Assembly: GCF_902497875.1 (NCBI RefSeq)
Contig: NZ_CABVHY010000011.1
Location: 1 to 64,000 of the forward strand
Direction of reading: 5' to 3'
DNA length: 64,000 nucleotides
Origin: Pseudomonas fluorescens
GTDB taxonomy: Bacteria > Pseudomonadota > Gammaproteobacteria > Pseudomonadales > Pseudomonadaceae
Position numbers and translations under genes: made by a program. The notes beneath the pieces are model-generated. The model did no database searches and was not told the DNA's origin. It was given only the letters and a program-made list of their open reading frames with translations. Below, in pieces: positions 54,617-64,000 of the stretch (position 1 is the first letter of the stretch; the number at the start of each line of letters is the position of its first letter).

Positions 54617-55834
54617 TCAGAACAGTTTCCGACCTTTGTTTGCGGCAATACGCATGCGCAGTGCATTGAGTTTGATGAAGCCAGCCGCATCCGCTTGATT
54701 ATAAGCGCCGCCATCTTCTTCAAACGTCGCAATGTTCGCATCGAACAATGACTCATCGGACTTGCGGCCGGTGACAATGACATTGCCTTTGTACAGTTTC
54801 AGACGAACCACACCGTTCACGTGTGCCTGAGAAGCGTCGATCATCTGTTGCAACATCAGACGCTCAGGGCTCCACCAGTAGCCGGTGTAGATCAGGCTGG
54901 CGTATTTAGGCATCAACTCGTCTTTGAGGTGAGCCACTTCGCGGTCCAGAGTAATCGACTCGATCGCCCGGTGAGCACGCAGCATGATGGTGCCGCCAGG
55001 GGTTTCGTAGCAGCCACGGGACTTCATGCCCACGTAACGGTTCTCGACGATGTCGAGACGGCCGATACCGTGTTCGCCACCAATACGGTTCAGGGTCGCC
55101 AGCACGGTAGCCGGGGTCATTTCGACGCCGTCCAGTGCGACGATGTCGCCGTTGCGGTAGGTCAGTTCCAGGTATTGCGCTTTATCTGGAGCCTTCTCCG
55201 GGGAGACGGTCCATTTCCACATGTCTTCTTCGTGCTCGGTCCAGGTGTCTTCCAGCACGCCGCCTTCATAGGAGATGTGCAGCAGGTTGGCATCCATCGA
55301 GTACGGGGATTTCTTCTTGCCGTGGCGCTCGATCGGGATGTTGTGCTTTTCAGCGTAATCCATCAGCTTTTCACGCGAGAGCAGGTCCCATTCGCGCCAC
55401 GGAGCAATCACTTTCACCCCTGGCTTCAAGGCATAAGCGCCCAGTTCGAAACGGACCTGGTCGTTGCCTTTACCGGTGGCGCCATGGGAAATGGCATCGG
55501 CGCCGGTTTCGTTGGCGATTTCGATCAAACGCTTGGCGATCAACGGGCGAGCGATGGAGGTACCCAGCAGGTACTCACCTTCGTAAACGGTGTTGGCGCG
55601 GAACATCGGGAAAACGAAGTCGCGTACGAATTCTTCACGCAAATCGTCTATGTAGATCTCTTTGACGCCCATGGCTTGTGCCTTGGCGCGTGCAGGTTCG
55701 ACCTCTTCGCCCTGACCCAGGTCAGCGGTGAAGGTCACCACTTCACAGTTATAAGTATCCTGCAGCCACTTGAGGATCACCGAAGTGTCCAGGCCGCCGG
55801 AATATGCCAGAACGACCTTGTTTACGTCCGCCAT
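54617..55834 (-). CDS. argG: Argininosuccinate synthase
   Basis: A 405-residue enzyme joining citrulline and aspartate with ATP in arginine biosynthesis. The PP-loop [12 protein letters not shown] is at residues 9-20, and [13 protein letters not shown] and [15 protein letters not shown] are the citrulline/aspartate-binding segments. Length is normal. The start is the ATG at 55834, preceded by GGAG at about 8 bases. Monocistronic, with its own terminator. Confidence 0.97.
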   Translation of the reverse strand: MADVNKVVLAYSGGLDTSVILKWLQDTYNCEVVTFTADLGQGEEVEPARAKAQAMGVKEIYIDDLREEFVRDFVFPMFRANTVYEGEYLLGTSIARPLIAKRLIEIANETGADAISHGATGKGNDQVRFELGAYALKPGVKVIAPWREWDLLSREKLMDYAEKHNIPIERHGKKKSPYSMDANLLHISYEGGVLEDTWTEHEEDMWKWTVSPEKAPDKAQYLELTYRNGDIVALDGVEMTPATVLATLNRIGGEHGIGRLDIVENRYVGMKSRGCYETPGGTIMLRAHRAIESITLDREVAHLKDELMPKYASLIYTGYWWSPERLMLQQMIDASQAHVNGVVRLKLYKGNVIVTGRKSDESLFDANIATFEEDGGAYNQADAAGFIKLNALRMRIAANKGRKLF

Positions 55835-55963
55835 GCCATCACTCCACCGGGTTGTACGGAAAGCCGTCAAGTCTACCGTCCCAACAGGATAATTTACAGA
55901 GGCGCGACAGCTTATGACGACGAAGCGACAGATTATGTCGAGTGCGCGACCACTACAGCCGTT

Positions 55964-56872
55964 TCAGGAAGTCGTCGCGCTATTGCTCGCGGAACTGACC
56001 TGCGGTGCCGGCTTTTCGCTGGGCGCCACACGCTCCAGATGAACATTGACCCGGCGGTTCTTCGCCCGATTGGAAGAATTGGTATTGGGCGCCAATGGGT
56101 AGCGCTCGCCATGGAAGCGCAAGGTAATTTGCGCCTCGGGAACGCCATTGGCCTTGAAGAACTCCATGACTGCCAAGGCCCTGCGTCGCGACAGATCGCG
56201 ATTGGTCAGGCGGTTACCGCCGTTGTCCGAATGGCCGTCGAGCTGAATATGATTGACCGTCGGATCAGCCTTGAGGAACTCAAGCACATTCTGCAACCTG
56301 GCCTTGGCCTGCGTATCCAGCTCGATCCCGCCACCAGGAAACCCGACCTGGGCCTGCTTCACTTGTTCGAAGTTCATCGGTAACAGCTTGGCGGTGCAGG
56401 CTTGATAGTCGCCATAGGCCTTGCCGAATTTGACCGGCAATAAACGGACCTCAGAGACTGCGCCATCATGGGAATACTGACGAATCAACGGGCTACGACC
56501 GTCCAGCAGACCGCGGAACAGTCGGCCGGCCTGAGCCTGGGAACTGTTGAACAGCACATCGCCGCTACCGACTTGCACTGCCCCCAGGTTGATATCACCC
56601 CGCCCCGGCTGCCAGGGCGCAGCCGCCGCCAACAGGGTGGCCGAGCCGCCGCCGAGGGAGTTGTTATAAGCCTTCAATCGAAAAGTCGCCTGCTCACCGG
56701 CGCGCCGCACGAACTCCCCCGAACCGAAATCGGTGATGGGCTGGATCAGGCGGCACTCGAATTTATCGCCTTCGACCGTCCACTCGATGCTCTCCAGACG
56801 TGTCTGGTAAGTCAGGGCCATCGCGGGCAGGCTGGCAAACACACTGAGCAAGGCTAAATAACGCTGGCGCAC
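55964..56872 (-). CDS. motY: Flagellar stator-associated OmpA-family protein MotY
   Basis: A 302-residue periplasmic protein. A signal peptide (YLALLSVFASLPAMA) precedes the MotY N-terminal domain (RLESIEWTVEGDKFECRLIQPI), which binds stators. The C-terminal OmpA/MotY peptidoglycan-binding domain is seen as IQLDGHSDNGGNRLTNRDLS followed by RRALAVMEFF. It sits in the T ring of the sodium/proton-driven flagellar motor. Two GTG starts are possible, 56884 and 56872; GGAG is correctly spaced only for 56872. Gene order argG-motY-pyrC-rnt is conserved in pseudomonads. Confidence 0.88.
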   Translation of the reverse strand: MRQRYLALLSVFASLPAMALTYQTRLESIEWTVEGDKFECRLIQPITDFGSGEFVRRAGEQATFRLKAYNNSLGGGSATLLAAAAPWQPGRGDINLGAVQVGSGDVLFNSSQAQAGRLFRGLLDGRSPLIRQYSHDGAVSEVRLLPVKFGKAYGDYQACTAKLLPMNFEQVKQAQVGFPGGGIELDTQAKARLQNVLEFLKADPTVNHIQLDGHSDNGGNRLTNRDLSRRRALAVMEFFKANGVPEAQITLRFHGERYPLAPNTNSSNRAKNRRVNVHLERVAPSEKPAPQVSSASNSATTS

Positions 56873-57044
56873 GGGGGGCTCCACTGGCTTCTACACAAAA
56901 GACCGACACACATGTTTGCGGCATGACACTGGTTTATCGAATACCTAAGGGATATCGGTTGCTTGCTGCAAAACTTGATAGCGAGTGCCTGAGAGAGTCT
57001 TTTCCGGTAGCATTCGCCTCAGTTTGACCCGCCTGGAATTCCCA

Positions 57045-58091
57045 ATGTCCGACCGCCTGACCCTGCTGCGTCCCGACGACTGGCATATACACCTTCGCGA
57101 TGGTGCTGTGCTACCCAATACTGTTGCGGATGTTGCGCGCACCTTTGGCCGCGCCATCATCATGCCCAACCTGGTACCACCGGTGCGAAATGCCGCTGAA
57201 GCCGACGCCTACCGTCAGCGTATCCTCGCTGCGCGTCCGGCCGGCAGCCATTTCGAACCGCTGATGGTGCTTTACCTGACCGATCGCACTACCGCTGCAG
57301 AGATTCGAGAGGCCAAGGCCAGTGGATTCGTGCATGCCGCCAAGCTCTATCCGGCCGGTGCGACCACCAACTCGGACTCCGGTGTCACCAGCATCGACAA
57401 GATCTTTCCTGTGCTTGAGGCCATGGCCGAAGTCGGACTGCCCTTGCTGGTTCACGGCGAAGTCACCCGTGGCGAAGTCGATGTCTTCGACCGTGAAAAG
57501 CTGTTCATCGACGAACACCTGCGCCGGGTGGTGGAACACTTCCCGACACTCAAGGTGGTGTTCGAACACATCACCACCCGTGAAGCGGTGCAGTTCGTCA
57601 ATGAGGCCCCGGCCAACGTTGGCGCGACCATCACTGCTCACCACCTGCTGTACAACCGCAACCACATGCTGGTTGGCGGGATTCGTCCGCACTTCTATTG
57701 CTTGCCGATTCTCAAACGCAATACCCACCAGCAAGCTTTGCTCGACGCCGCCACCAGTGGCAGCGAGAAGTTTTTCCTTGGCACCGATTCGGCCCCCCAC
57801 GCCCAACACGCCAAAGAAGCGGCCTGTGGCTGTGCGGGTTGCTACACCGCTTATGCAGCGATCGAGATGTACGCCGAAGCCTTCGAACAGCGCAATGCAC
57901 TGGATAAACTCGAAGGCTTTGCCAGTTTGCACGGCCCGCGCTTTTATGGCCTGCCGGTCAATACCGATCGCATTACCCTGGTTCGCGAAGAGTGGACCGC
58001 CCCTACCAGCCTGCCCTTCGGCGAGCTGTCTGTCATCCCGCTGCGCGCCGGTGAAAAACTGCGCTGGCGTCTGCTGGAGAAACACTTGTGA
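57045..58091 (+). CDS. pyrC: Dihydroorotase
   Basis: A 348-residue zinc amidohydrolase closing the pyrimidine ring (carbamoyl-aspartate to dihydroorotate). Metal ligands are seen in [10 protein letters not shown] (His-x-His), the carboxylated Lys in [14 protein letters not shown], the histidines in VHGE and FEHITT, and the Asp in [13 protein letters not shown]. It belongs to the short, E. coli PyrC-like class. The ATG at 57045 lies after GGAATT. It overlaps rnt by four bases. Confidence 0.95.
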   Translation: MSDRLTLLRPDDWHIHLRDGAVLPNTVADVARTFGRAIIMPNLVPPVRNAAEADAYRQRILAARPAGSHFEPLMVLYLTDRTTAAEIREAKASGFVHAAKLYPAGATTNSDSGVTSIDKIFPVLEAMAEVGLPLLVHGEVTRGEVDVFDREKLFIDEHLRRVVEHFPTLKVVFEHITTREAVQFVNEAPANVGATITAHHLLYNRNHMLVGGIRPHFYCLPILKRNTHQQALLDAATSGSEKFFLGTDSAPHAQHAKEAACGCAGCYTAYAAIEMYAEAFEQRNALDKLEGFASLHGPRFYGLPVNTDRITLVREEWTAPTSLPFGELSVIPLRAGEKLRWRLLEKHL

Positions 58092-58765
58092 GTGAAGACC
58101 ATTTCGACGACGAACAAGACGGCCACAACGGTGGCGGCGGTTCGCGCCATCCAATGGCAGCCCGGTTCCGTGGTTACCTGCCGGTAGTCGTCGACGTTGA
58201 AACCGGTGGTTTCAACTGTGCCACCGATGCCTTGCTGGAAATTGCCGCCGTCACCATCGGCATGGACGAAAAAGGCTTCGTGTTCCCTGAACACACCTAT
58301 TTCTTCCGGGTCGAGCCTTTCGAAGGCGCGAACATCGAAGCGGCAGCCCTGGAGTTCACCGGGATCAAGCTTGATCATCCGCTGCGTATGGCGGTCAGCG
58401 AAGAGACAGCCCTGACTGATATCTTCCGTGGCGTACGCAAGGCCCTGAAGGCCAACGGCTGCAAACGGGCGATTCTGGTGGGGCATAACAGCAGCTTCGA
58501 CCTGGGCTTCCTCAACGCCGCTGTCGCGCGCCTGGACATGAAGCGCAATCCGTTTCACCCGTTCTCCAGCTTCGACACCGCTACCCTGGCTGGCCTGGCT
58601 TACGGTCAAACCGTGCTGGCCAAGGCCTGCCAGACCGCCGATATCGATTTCGACGGTCGTGAGGCCCACTCGGCGCGCTACGACACCGAGAAGACCGCCG
58701 AGCTGTTCTGCGGCATCGTCAATCGCTGGAAACAAATGGGTGGCTGGGAAGACTTTCACGACTGA
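58088..58765 (+). CDS. rnt: Ribonuclease T
   Basis: A 225-residue DEDDh 3'-5' exonuclease that trims tRNA and other stable RNA ends. The acidic residues are in [10 protein letters not shown], the second Asp in [13 protein letters not shown], and the closing [14 protein letters not shown] contains the catalytic His and Asp. Its start overlaps the pyrC stop, giving a two-gene operon. Confidence 0.95.
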   Translation: MSEDHFDDEQDGHNGGGGSRHPMAARFRGYLPVVVDVETGGFNCATDALLEIAAVTIGMDEKGFVFPEHTYFFRVEPFEGANIEAAALEFTGIKLDHPLRMAVSEETALTDIFRGVRKALKANGCKRAILVGHNSSFDLGFLNAAVARLDMKRNPFHPFSSFDTATLAGLAYGQTVLAKACQTADIDFDGREAHSARYDTEKTAELFCGIVNRWKQMGGWEDFHD

Positions 58766-58792
58766 TCAGGTCGCCTGACCAAATCGCGCCCA

Positions 58793-58825
58793 TAAAAAAA
58801 CCCGGCCTCTCAGCCGGGTTTTTTA
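58793..58825. terminator. Bidirectional terminator between rnt and the peroxiredoxin gene
   Basis: AAAAAAACCCGGC, CTCTCA, GCCGGGTTTTTT. T runs face both convergent genes. Confidence 0.92.
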
Positions 58826-58840
58826 TGCCTTACGCGTGGC

Positions 58841-59443
58841 TTACAGCTTGCCAGCGTTTTCGGTCAGGTAAGCTGCGACGCCTTCGGTTGAAGCGGTCAT
58901 GCCTTTGTCGCCTTTTTTCCAGTTGGCAGGGCAAACTTCGCCGTGCTCTTCGTGGAATTGCAGAGCGTCGACCAGACGGATCAGCTCTTCCATGTTACGG
59001 CCCAGCGGCAGGTCGTTGATGATCTGCGAGCGGACAACGCCTTTGTCGTCGATCAGGAACGCGCCACGGAAAGCCACGCCGCCTTCAGACTCAACGTCGT
59101 AGGCCTTGGCGATTTCGTGCTTCATGTCGGCAGCCATGGTGTATTGAACCTGGCCGATGCCGCCATTGTTCACCGGGGTGTTGCGCCATGCGTTGTGAGT
59201 GAAGTGCGAGTCGATCGACACCGCGACCACTTCAACGTTACGTGCCTTGAAGTCAGCCATGCGGTTGTCCAGAGCGATCAGCTCGGACGGGCAAACGAAG
59301 GTGAAGTCCAGTGGGTAGAAGAACACCAGGCCGTATTTGCCTTTGATGGCCGAGGACAGGGTAAAGCTGTCAACGATTTCGCCATTGCCGAGGACGGCCG
59401 GTACGGTGAAGTCAGGGGCTTGTTTGCCTACGAGTACGCTCAT
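58841..59443 (-). CDS. Typical 2-Cys peroxiredoxin (AhpC/TSA family)
   Basis: A 200-residue thiol peroxidase reducing H2O2 and organic peroxides. The peroxidatic Cys is in FTFVCPSELIAL (about residue 49) and the resolving Cys in HGEVCPANWKKG (about 169). The C-terminal GVAAYLTENAGKL is typical of this Pseudomonas form. I chose the ATG at 59443 because AGGAGA is 8 bases upstream; the frame is open further back without a binding site. Confidence 0.92.
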   Translation of the reverse strand: MSVLVGKQAPDFTVPAVLGNGEIVDSFTLSSAIKGKYGLVFFYPLDFTFVCPSELIALDNRMADFKARNVEVVAVSIDSHFTHNAWRNTPVNNGGIGQVQYTMAADMKHEIAKAYDVESEGGVAFRGAFLIDDKGVVRSQIINDLPLGRNMEELIRLVDALQFHEEHGEVCPANWKKGDKGMTASTEGVAAYLTENAGKL

Positions 59444-59688
59444 TGGATATCTCCTGGTGTAATAACGTGAAGAACTGGGTTCGCACCAGCCTGTCACCCT
59501 CAGGCGACAGCCCTGTGACACGAACCCGCTTCGCAAGGGCCGACCATCATACACCGCGTTTTTGACCTGGTCCTTAACGGTTTTTTCCAGGCGGGTAAAA
59601 TGGCCATACTCAGTTTTCCTTACAAATTGAAGGGGAAACCATTCGTCAGTCACATGCCTCTCTGACCCCATGCTTGGCGAAACCACTT

Positions 59689-59712
59689 TGACAATAATTC
59701 TCGTTAACATTA
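59689..59712 (+). promoter_or_regulatory. Fur box upstream of bfd
   Basis: The run TTGACAATAATTCTCGTTAAC resembles the pseudomonad Fur box (AATGATAATAATTCTCATT type) and lies 44 bases before bfd. The bfd gene is strongly induced by iron limitation in P. aeruginosa (established knowledge). The rest of the 312-base gap back to 59444 shows no gene. Confidence 0.72.
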
Positions 59713-59755
59713 AGATCCATCGCAAATGAGCCACAACCAGCGACGGTTCTCACTT

Positions 59756-59974
59756 ATGTATGTATGCCTCTGCACAGGCGTCACCGACGGGCAAATCCGC
59801 GATGCGATCTTTGACGGTTGCTGCAGCTACCGTGACGTGCGCCAAGCCACCGGTGTTGCCAGCCAATGCGGTAAATGCGCCTGCCTTGCCAAGCAAGTGG
59901 TACGCGAAACCCTGACCGAACTGCAAAGCAGCCAGGCGTCGATCTCCTACCCCGTAGAATTTTCTGCCGCTTAA
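59756..59974 (+). CDS. bfd: Bacterioferritin-associated ferredoxin
   Basis: A 72-residue [2Fe-2S] protein that binds bacterioferritin and reduces its stored ferric iron for release. The four ligands are Cys4 and Cys6 in MYVCLCTGVT and Cys38 and Cys41 in SQCGKCACL, the Bfd spacing. The ATG at 59756 gives the correct N-terminus. Fur box upstream, terminator downstream, and bfr next. Confidence 0.95.
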   Translation: MYVCLCTGVTDGQIRDAIFDGCCSYRDVRQATGVASQCGKCACLAKQVVRETLTELQSSQASISYPVEFSAA

Positions 59975-59990
59975 ATAACGAATTTTAAAG

Positions 59991-60016
59991 AACCGGACTT
60001 AGTGTCCGGTTTTTTT
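59991..60016 (+). terminator. Terminator of bfd
   Basis: AACCGGAC, TTAGT, GTCCGGTT, then T7. It separates bfd from bfr. Confidence 0.9.
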
Positions 60017-60173
60017 ATGTCTGGAAATCAATCGCTTAGCACCGCGATGCGGAACAAAAACATTCTTATTCCGATTAATTTTCATATATTATTCAATAAC
60101 TTAGGTTTGACACTAGTAGTTACGCGGCTCAAACTATATTCATAAACCGCGAATATAGGGCAGGATTCCCACC

Positions 60174-60644
60174 ATGAAAGGCGACGTTACAGTCATCCAG
60201 CATCTCAACAAGATCCTTGCCAATGAGCTGGTCGCGATCAATCAATACTTCCTGCATGCGCGCATGTATGAAGATTGGGGCCTGGCCAAGCTCGGCAAGC
60301 ACGAATATAACGAATCCATCGACGAAATGAAGCATGCGGACAAACTGATCAAACGCATCCTGTTTCTCGAAGGCCTGCCGAACGTACAGGACCTCGGCAA
60401 GCTGCAGATCGGTGAACACACCAAGGAAATGCTCGAGTGCGACCTGCGCATCGAGAAGACCGGCCACGCCGATCTGAAGGCGGCCATCGCGCATTGTGAG
60501 ACGACTGGCGATTTCGGCAGCCGTGAACTGCTCGAGGATATTCTCGAATCCGAAGAAGAACATATCGACTGGCTGGAAACGCAATTGGGCCTGATCGATA
60601 AAGTCGGCCTTGAGAACTACCTGCAATCGCAGATGGGCGAGTAA
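60174..60644 (+). CDS. bfr: Bacterioferritin (haem-binding ferritin)
   Basis: A 156-residue subunit of the 24-mer iron-storage shell. The diiron ferroxidase ligands are Glu18 in [10 protein letters not shown], Glu51 and His54 in DEMKHADK, Glu94, and Glu127 and His130 near EEEHIDWLE. Met52 in EMKHADKLI is the haem ligand. It corresponds to BfrB by its neighbours. The preceding 200 bases are AT-rich and probably contain the promoter; I did not see a clear Fur box there. Confidence 0.95.
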   Translation: MKGDVTVIQHLNKILANELVAINQYFLHARMYEDWGLAKLGKHEYNESIDEMKHADKLIKRILFLEGLPNVQDLGKLQIGEHTKEMLECDLRIEKTGHADLKAAIAHCETTGDFGSRELLEDILESEEEHIDWLETQLGLIDKVGLENYLQSQMGE

Positions 60645-60667
60645 GCTGGCACCCTGATCTCGATGCA

Positions 60668-60707
60668 ATAAAAAGCCCCGCCTTCTTTCGAGAGGCGGGG
60701 CTTTTTT
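60668..60707 (+). terminator. Terminator of bfr
   Basis: AAAAAGCCCCGCCT, a TCTTTCG-like loop, AGGCGGGGCTTTTTT. It has T runs in both directions and could also serve grxD. Confidence 0.92.
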
Positions 60708-60717
60708 ACATCTTCAA

Positions 60718-60750
60718 GATCAAAAGATCGCAGCCTCCGGCAGCTCCTAC
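60718..60750. repeat. Solitary REP, GTAGGAGCTGCCG family
   Basis: One 33-base arm (GATCAAAAGATCGCAGCC ending CAGCTCCTAC) without its mirror partner, between bfr and grxD. Confidence 0.7.
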
Positions 60751-60770
60751 GAGAGAAGCTGCGGCGGCAA

Positions 60771-61112
60771 TCAGGCTTCTGTCTTGTTCGCTGCGGCTTT
60801 TTCGACAGCAGCTTTGATCGTGGCCTGCAATGAACCGTCGGCGGCCATTTCAGTCATGATGTCGCTACCGCCGACCAACTCACCACCGACCCACAGTTGC
60901 GGGAAGGTTGGCCAGTTGGCGTACTTTGGCAGGTTGGCGCGGATTTCCGGGTTCTGCAGGATGTCCACATAAGCGAACTTCTCACCACAGGCCATGACAG
61001 CTTGAGCGGCTTTCGCGGAGAAGCCACACTGCGGGGCATTCGGCGAGCCTTTCATGTAAAGCAGAATGGTGTTGTTGGCAATCTGCTCTTTAATAGTTTC
61101 GATGATATCCAT
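60771..61112 (-). CDS. grxD: Monothiol glutaredoxin GrxD (Grx4)
   Basis: A 113-residue cytosolic protein with the CGFS active site in GSPNAPQCGFSAKAAQ and the cis-Pro WPTFPQLWVGGELVGG. Monothiol glutaredoxins carry and transfer [2Fe-2S] clusters. GAGGTGC precedes the ATG. It sits next to bfd/bfr, fitting the iron theme. Confidence 0.95.
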   Translation of the reverse strand: MDIIETIKEQIANNTILLYMKGSPNAPQCGFSAKAAQAVMACGEKFAYVDILQNPEIRANLPKYANWPTFPQLWVGGELVGGSDIMTEMAADGSLQATIKAAVEKAAANKTEA

Positions 61113-61236
61113 GGAGCACCTCGGCTGAACTTTCCGACTCAGTTGTCGGCACGGTGGCGCATTGTAACGGAAAGCCGAGCGCCATGCTCGGTCTCACCGA
61201 CAGAGACGCACTACCGCGCACTTTACCCCTTGGCGA

Positions 61237-63345
61237 TCAGGCCGCCGCCACCTTGACCGGTACTCCATTCAACGCCGCATTGCCCGACAGCTCATCGAGT
61301 TGCAGCTCATCCGTCAGGTCATTGGCACTGGCACCCGGCTGGCCGCTGGCGATCCCCATCAGCACGCCTGGCCGCGCATGCCCCCAGCCATGCGGCAGGC
61401 TGACCACTCCCGGCATCATCTCGACACTGGCCTGCACCTCGACCTCGATCGCGCCAACCCGCGAGCTGACACGCACCCGCTGCCCATCGCTGAGACCACG
61501 GCGGGCCAGATCATCGGGGTGCATCAACAACTGATGACGCGGCTTGCCTTTCACCAGGCGATGATAGTTGTGCATCCAGGAGTTATTGCTGCGCACATGT
61601 CGACGGCCAATCATCAGCAACTCGTCAGCCACCGGAGCCTGCAACGCGGCAAACCGTGCCAGGTCCGCCATAATCGCCGCTGGCGCGGCCTGGATGCGCT
61701 GATTGGCGGTTTTCAAACGCGGCCCCAGGTTCGCCTTCAGCGGCCCCAGATCGACTCCATGAGGATGGTCGAACAAGGTCGCGACCGACAACTTATGTAT
61801 CGAAGCATCGCCATACAGGCCCGCACGCAGCCCGCGATCGATCATTTGCGCCGGGGCAATGGTCGGCTTGAGCTCTTTGCCGGTCTTCACGGCAAAGGCT
61901 TGTGCGAGGCCGACAAAGATCTCCCAGTCGTGCAACGCACCCTCAGGCTTGGCCAGAATCGCCCGGTTGAAGCGAGTGACATTACGCACCGCGAACATAT
62001 TGAAGGTGGTGTCGTAGTGATCGTTCTCCAGCGCCGAGGTCGACGGCAGGATCAGATCGGCGTAACGGGTGGTTTCATTGATGTACAAGTCGATACTGAG
62101 CATGAACTCCAGCCCGTCCAGCGCCTGCTCCAGTTGCCGGCCATTGGGCGTCGACAGCACGGGGTTGCCGGCCACGGTGATCAATGCGCGAACCTGCCCC
62201 TCCCCTTCAGTCAGCATTTCTTCGGCAAGGGCCGACACCGGCAACTCACCGCCATACTCCGGACGCCCCGAGACCCGGCTTTGCCAGAGATTGAAATGCC
62301 CACCCGAGGTGGAGGCCACCAGGTCCACCGCAGGTTCCGTGCACAAGGCGCCGCCTACTCGGTCGAGATTGCCGGTCAGCAGATTGATCAGCTGTACCAG
62401 CCAATGGCACAAGGTGCCGAACGCCTGGGTAGAAACGCCCATCCGGCCATAGCAGACGGCTTTGTCCGCCGCCGCGAAATCCCGCGCCAACTGACGGATC
62501 TGCTCGGCCGTTACGGCGCAGAGCGGGCTCATCGCCTCGGCACTGAACGCCGCGATTGCCAGACGAACCTCATCAAGCCCATCCACCGGCAAATGGCTCT
62601 CGCGAGTCAGACCTTCAGCGAACAAGGTATTGAGCAACCCGAACAACAGCGCCGCATCGCCACCCGGACGAACAAAAATGTGCTGATCGGCCATCGCCGC
62701 TGTTTCGCTACGCCGCGGATCGACCACGACCACCTTGCCGTCCCGCGCCTGGATCGCCTTCAAGCGTTTTTCCACATCCGGCACAGTCATGATGCTGCCG
62801 TTTGAAGCCAACGGATTGCCGCCCAGGATCAGCATGAAGTCGGTGTGATCGATGTCCGGAATAGGCAGCAACAGGCCGTGGCCGTACATCAGGTGGCTGG
62901 TCAGGTGATGAGGCAACTGGTCGACCGACGTGGCGGAAAAACGGTTGCGGGTTTTCAGCAGCCCGAGAAAGTAATTGCTGTGAGTCATCAGCCCATAGTT
63001 ATGCACACTGGGGTTGCCCTGATAGACCGCCACTGCGTTCTGTCCATGACGCTCCTGAATCGCCCCAAGGCGCTCGGCGACCAAGGCAAACGCTGCGTCC
63101 CATTCGATCGGCTGCCACTCGTTGCCAACCCTGAGGATGGGCTGGCGCAGGCGATCCGGATCGTTCTGGATATCCTGCAGCGCTACCGCCTTGGGACAGA
63201 TATGGCCGCGACTGAAGCTGTCCTGCGGATCACCCTTGATCGAGGTGATCTGCACGCCAGCGCCGTCGACCGCAGTGGTTTCGATGGTCAAGCCGCAGAT
63301 GGCTTCACACAGGTGGCAGGCACGGTGGTGGAGAGTCTTGGTCAT
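61237..63345 (-). CDS. Molybdopterin-dependent oxidoreductase with [4Fe-4S] cluster
   Basis: A 702-residue enzyme of the DMSO-reductase/formate dehydrogenase-like superfamily. The N-terminal CHLCEAICGL...CPK (Cys10, 13, 17 and about 50) holds the cluster. Molybdopterin segments are seen (ILGGNPLASNG; VVDPRRSETAAMADQH; PGGDAALLFGLLNTL), and the C-terminal MGD-binding domain includes VSLPHGWGHARPG. There is no Tat signal, so it is cytoplasmic. No partner subunit is adjacent. The substrate is unknown; biotin sulfoxide reductase-like or assimilatory functions are possible. Confidence 0.85.
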   Translation of the reverse strand: MTKTLHHRACHLCEAICGLTIETTAVDGAGVQITSIKGDPQDSFSRGHICPKAVALQDIQNDPDRLRQPILRVGNEWQPIEWDAAFALVAERLGAIQERHGQNAVAVYQGNPSVHNYGLMTHSNYFLGLLKTRNRFSATSVDQLPHHLTSHLMYGHGLLLPIPDIDHTDFMLILGGNPLASNGSIMTVPDVEKRLKAIQARDGKVVVVDPRRSETAAMADQHIFVRPGGDAALLFGLLNTLFAEGLTRESHLPVDGLDEVRLAIAAFSAEAMSPLCAVTAEQIRQLARDFAAADKAVCYGRMGVSTQAFGTLCHWLVQLINLLTGNLDRVGGALCTEPAVDLVASTSGGHFNLWQSRVSGRPEYGGELPVSALAEEMLTEGEGQVRALITVAGNPVLSTPNGRQLEQALDGLEFMLSIDLYINETTRYADLILPSTSALENDHYDTTFNMFAVRNVTRFNRAILAKPEGALHDWEIFVGLAQAFAVKTGKELKPTIAPAQMIDRGLRAGLYGDASIHKLSVATLFDHPHGVDLGPLKANLGPRLKTANQRIQAAPAAIMADLARFAALQAPVADELLMIGRRHVRSNNSWMHNYHRLVKGKPRHQLLMHPDDLARRGLSDGQRVRVSSRVGAIEVEVQASVEMMPGVVSLPHGWGHARPGVLMGIASGQPGASANDLTDELQLDELSGNAALNGVPVKVAAA

Positions 63346-63480
63346 GGCCAGTCTCTTTTTATTCGGGCAGCCAGCGAGGCCGCGGGAACAAAACTATGGC
63401 GCCAGTCCGGCCACTGCGCCAGCGACGTTCGTCTTGTGAATCGAAGGGCATCAGGCCAACCGATGTCGACCCGCCAAGGC

Positions 63481-63771
63481 TCAGCCCAGTGACGGTCCCG
63501 GTGGTCTTTGCAACTGGATTTCCTGAATGGTTTCGATCTGCTCGTGAGCCATATGGACGCCGGTCAGTTCGCCGATCAGTCGCCAGTGCTCATCAAGCCC
63601 GGCACTGATGGTCGCCATGCGATCGATCATGCGGCGACCCGCGGCCTTGGTCACGCCGTCTTCGCTGCGCAGCAACTCGAAGGACATCGAGGTCATGGAG
63701 GCAGTGAGGTGGGTCAGGGCGCGAGCCGTGAGTCCCAGCAGTTCCATCAATTGCTGTTCTTTTGCTTCCAT
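63481..63771 (-). CDS. Hypothetical helical protein
   Basis: A 96-residue, mostly helical soluble protein (MEAKEQQLMELLGLTARALT, then HLTASMTSMSFELLRSEDG, AGRRMIDRMATISAGLDEHW). It ends with a Pro-rich tail. GGGAG is 10 bases before the ATG at 63771. No motif is recognised. The remaining 63772-64000 shows no supported gene. Confidence 0.6.
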   Translation of the reverse strand: MEAKEQQLMELLGLTARALTHLTASMTSMSFELLRSEDGVTKAAGRRMIDRMATISAGLDEHWRLIGELTGVHMAHEQIETIQEIQLQRPPGPSLG

Positions 63772-64000
63772 TGCAAAAACTCCCTGTTCGCTCGTGAGAC
63801 CTTTATAGCCCAACACCTTGCATCAGGAAATGCTTGCGTTGGGTCAGCCGTAATCGATCCTGCACGCAAAAGTCTTGGCTGGCGAGCGCAAAACCGACTG
63901 TTTGCCTGCATTGTCGGTGCCGTTCGATTGCCAAGGCGCGCGAGGGCAGTGTACAAATGACGGGCTACTGTAAGGAAACAGGCTTCAAAAGCGCTACCGC

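Noticed and set aside
63957..64000. ATG open to the window end (M-T-G-Y-C-K)
   Set aside because: Only 14 codons are visible and there is no binding site, so it cannot be supported.

Overview
The window is a gamma-proteobacterial chromosome segment that reads as a Pseudomonas of the fluorescens group. The codon use is GC-rich, several families of REP/REPIN extragenic palindromes lie between genes, and gene order matches blocks I remember from P. aeruginosa (sodB-bifA-icmP-mexVW-inaA-colSR-groESL; rnf-nth-PA3496; argG-motY-pyrC-rnt-peroxiredoxin-bfd-bfr-grxD). Those blocks are not contiguous in P. aeruginosa as I remember it. No rRNA, tRNA, CRISPR array, prophage or complete insertion sequence was found.

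Layout. 1-4.6 kb: a dicarboxylate/alpha-ketoglutarate MFS permease whose start codon straddles the window edge, a tiny secreted protein made of a 13-residue tandem repeat, a flavin reductase, and an ABM-type monooxygenase/small protein pair divergent from an AraC regulator. 4.8-13.3 kb: a polyamine-type ABC transporter with a Tat-exported binding protein, then an aldehyde dehydrogenase and a ThDP decarboxylase that probably handle a 2-keto-guanidino acid such as 2-ketoarginine, with a divergent LysR gene. 13.4-20.9 kb: a small membrane peptide, a PobR-like AraC regulator, a 14-TM drug exporter, a truncated periplasmic gene, a coiled-coil membrane protein, a NAD-dependent epimerase/3beta-HSD-like enzyme, and the argP/ACT/argO amino-acid export group.

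21-34 kb: iron and envelope functions. These are sodB, the c-di-GMP phosphodiesterase bifA, a Fur-box-preceded run of four genes (imelysin icmP, a dihaem lipoprotein, a second imelysin, a DUF1513 propeller), and the RND pump mexVW. 34-39 kb: the colRS two-component system flanked by lipopolysaccharide-modifying genes (methyltransferase, InaA kinase, PAP2 phosphatase), with a ColR-like box before the phosphatase. 39-45 kb: groESL behind a heat-shock-type promoter, fxsA, hugZ-like, an SDR and apbC.

45-52 kb: metG, then an rnf cluster (A-B-D-G-E) and nth. RnfC is absent, and RnfB carries a long tail resembling the C-terminus of RnfC. 52-54.5 kb: an orphan LuxR-type response regulator next to an AT-rich patch with one unrecognised two-TM protein. 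54.6-64 kb: a housekeeping block (argG, motY, pyrC, rnt, peroxiredoxin, bfd, bfr, grxD), a molybdopterin oxidoreductase and a small unknown protein.

The most unusual observations are the apparent RnfB/RnfC-tail hybrid, the repeat-built secreted peptide, two identical 39-bp palindromic elements 12 kb apart, and the AT-rich island. Gene identities come from recognising protein families by eye; no database search was run.
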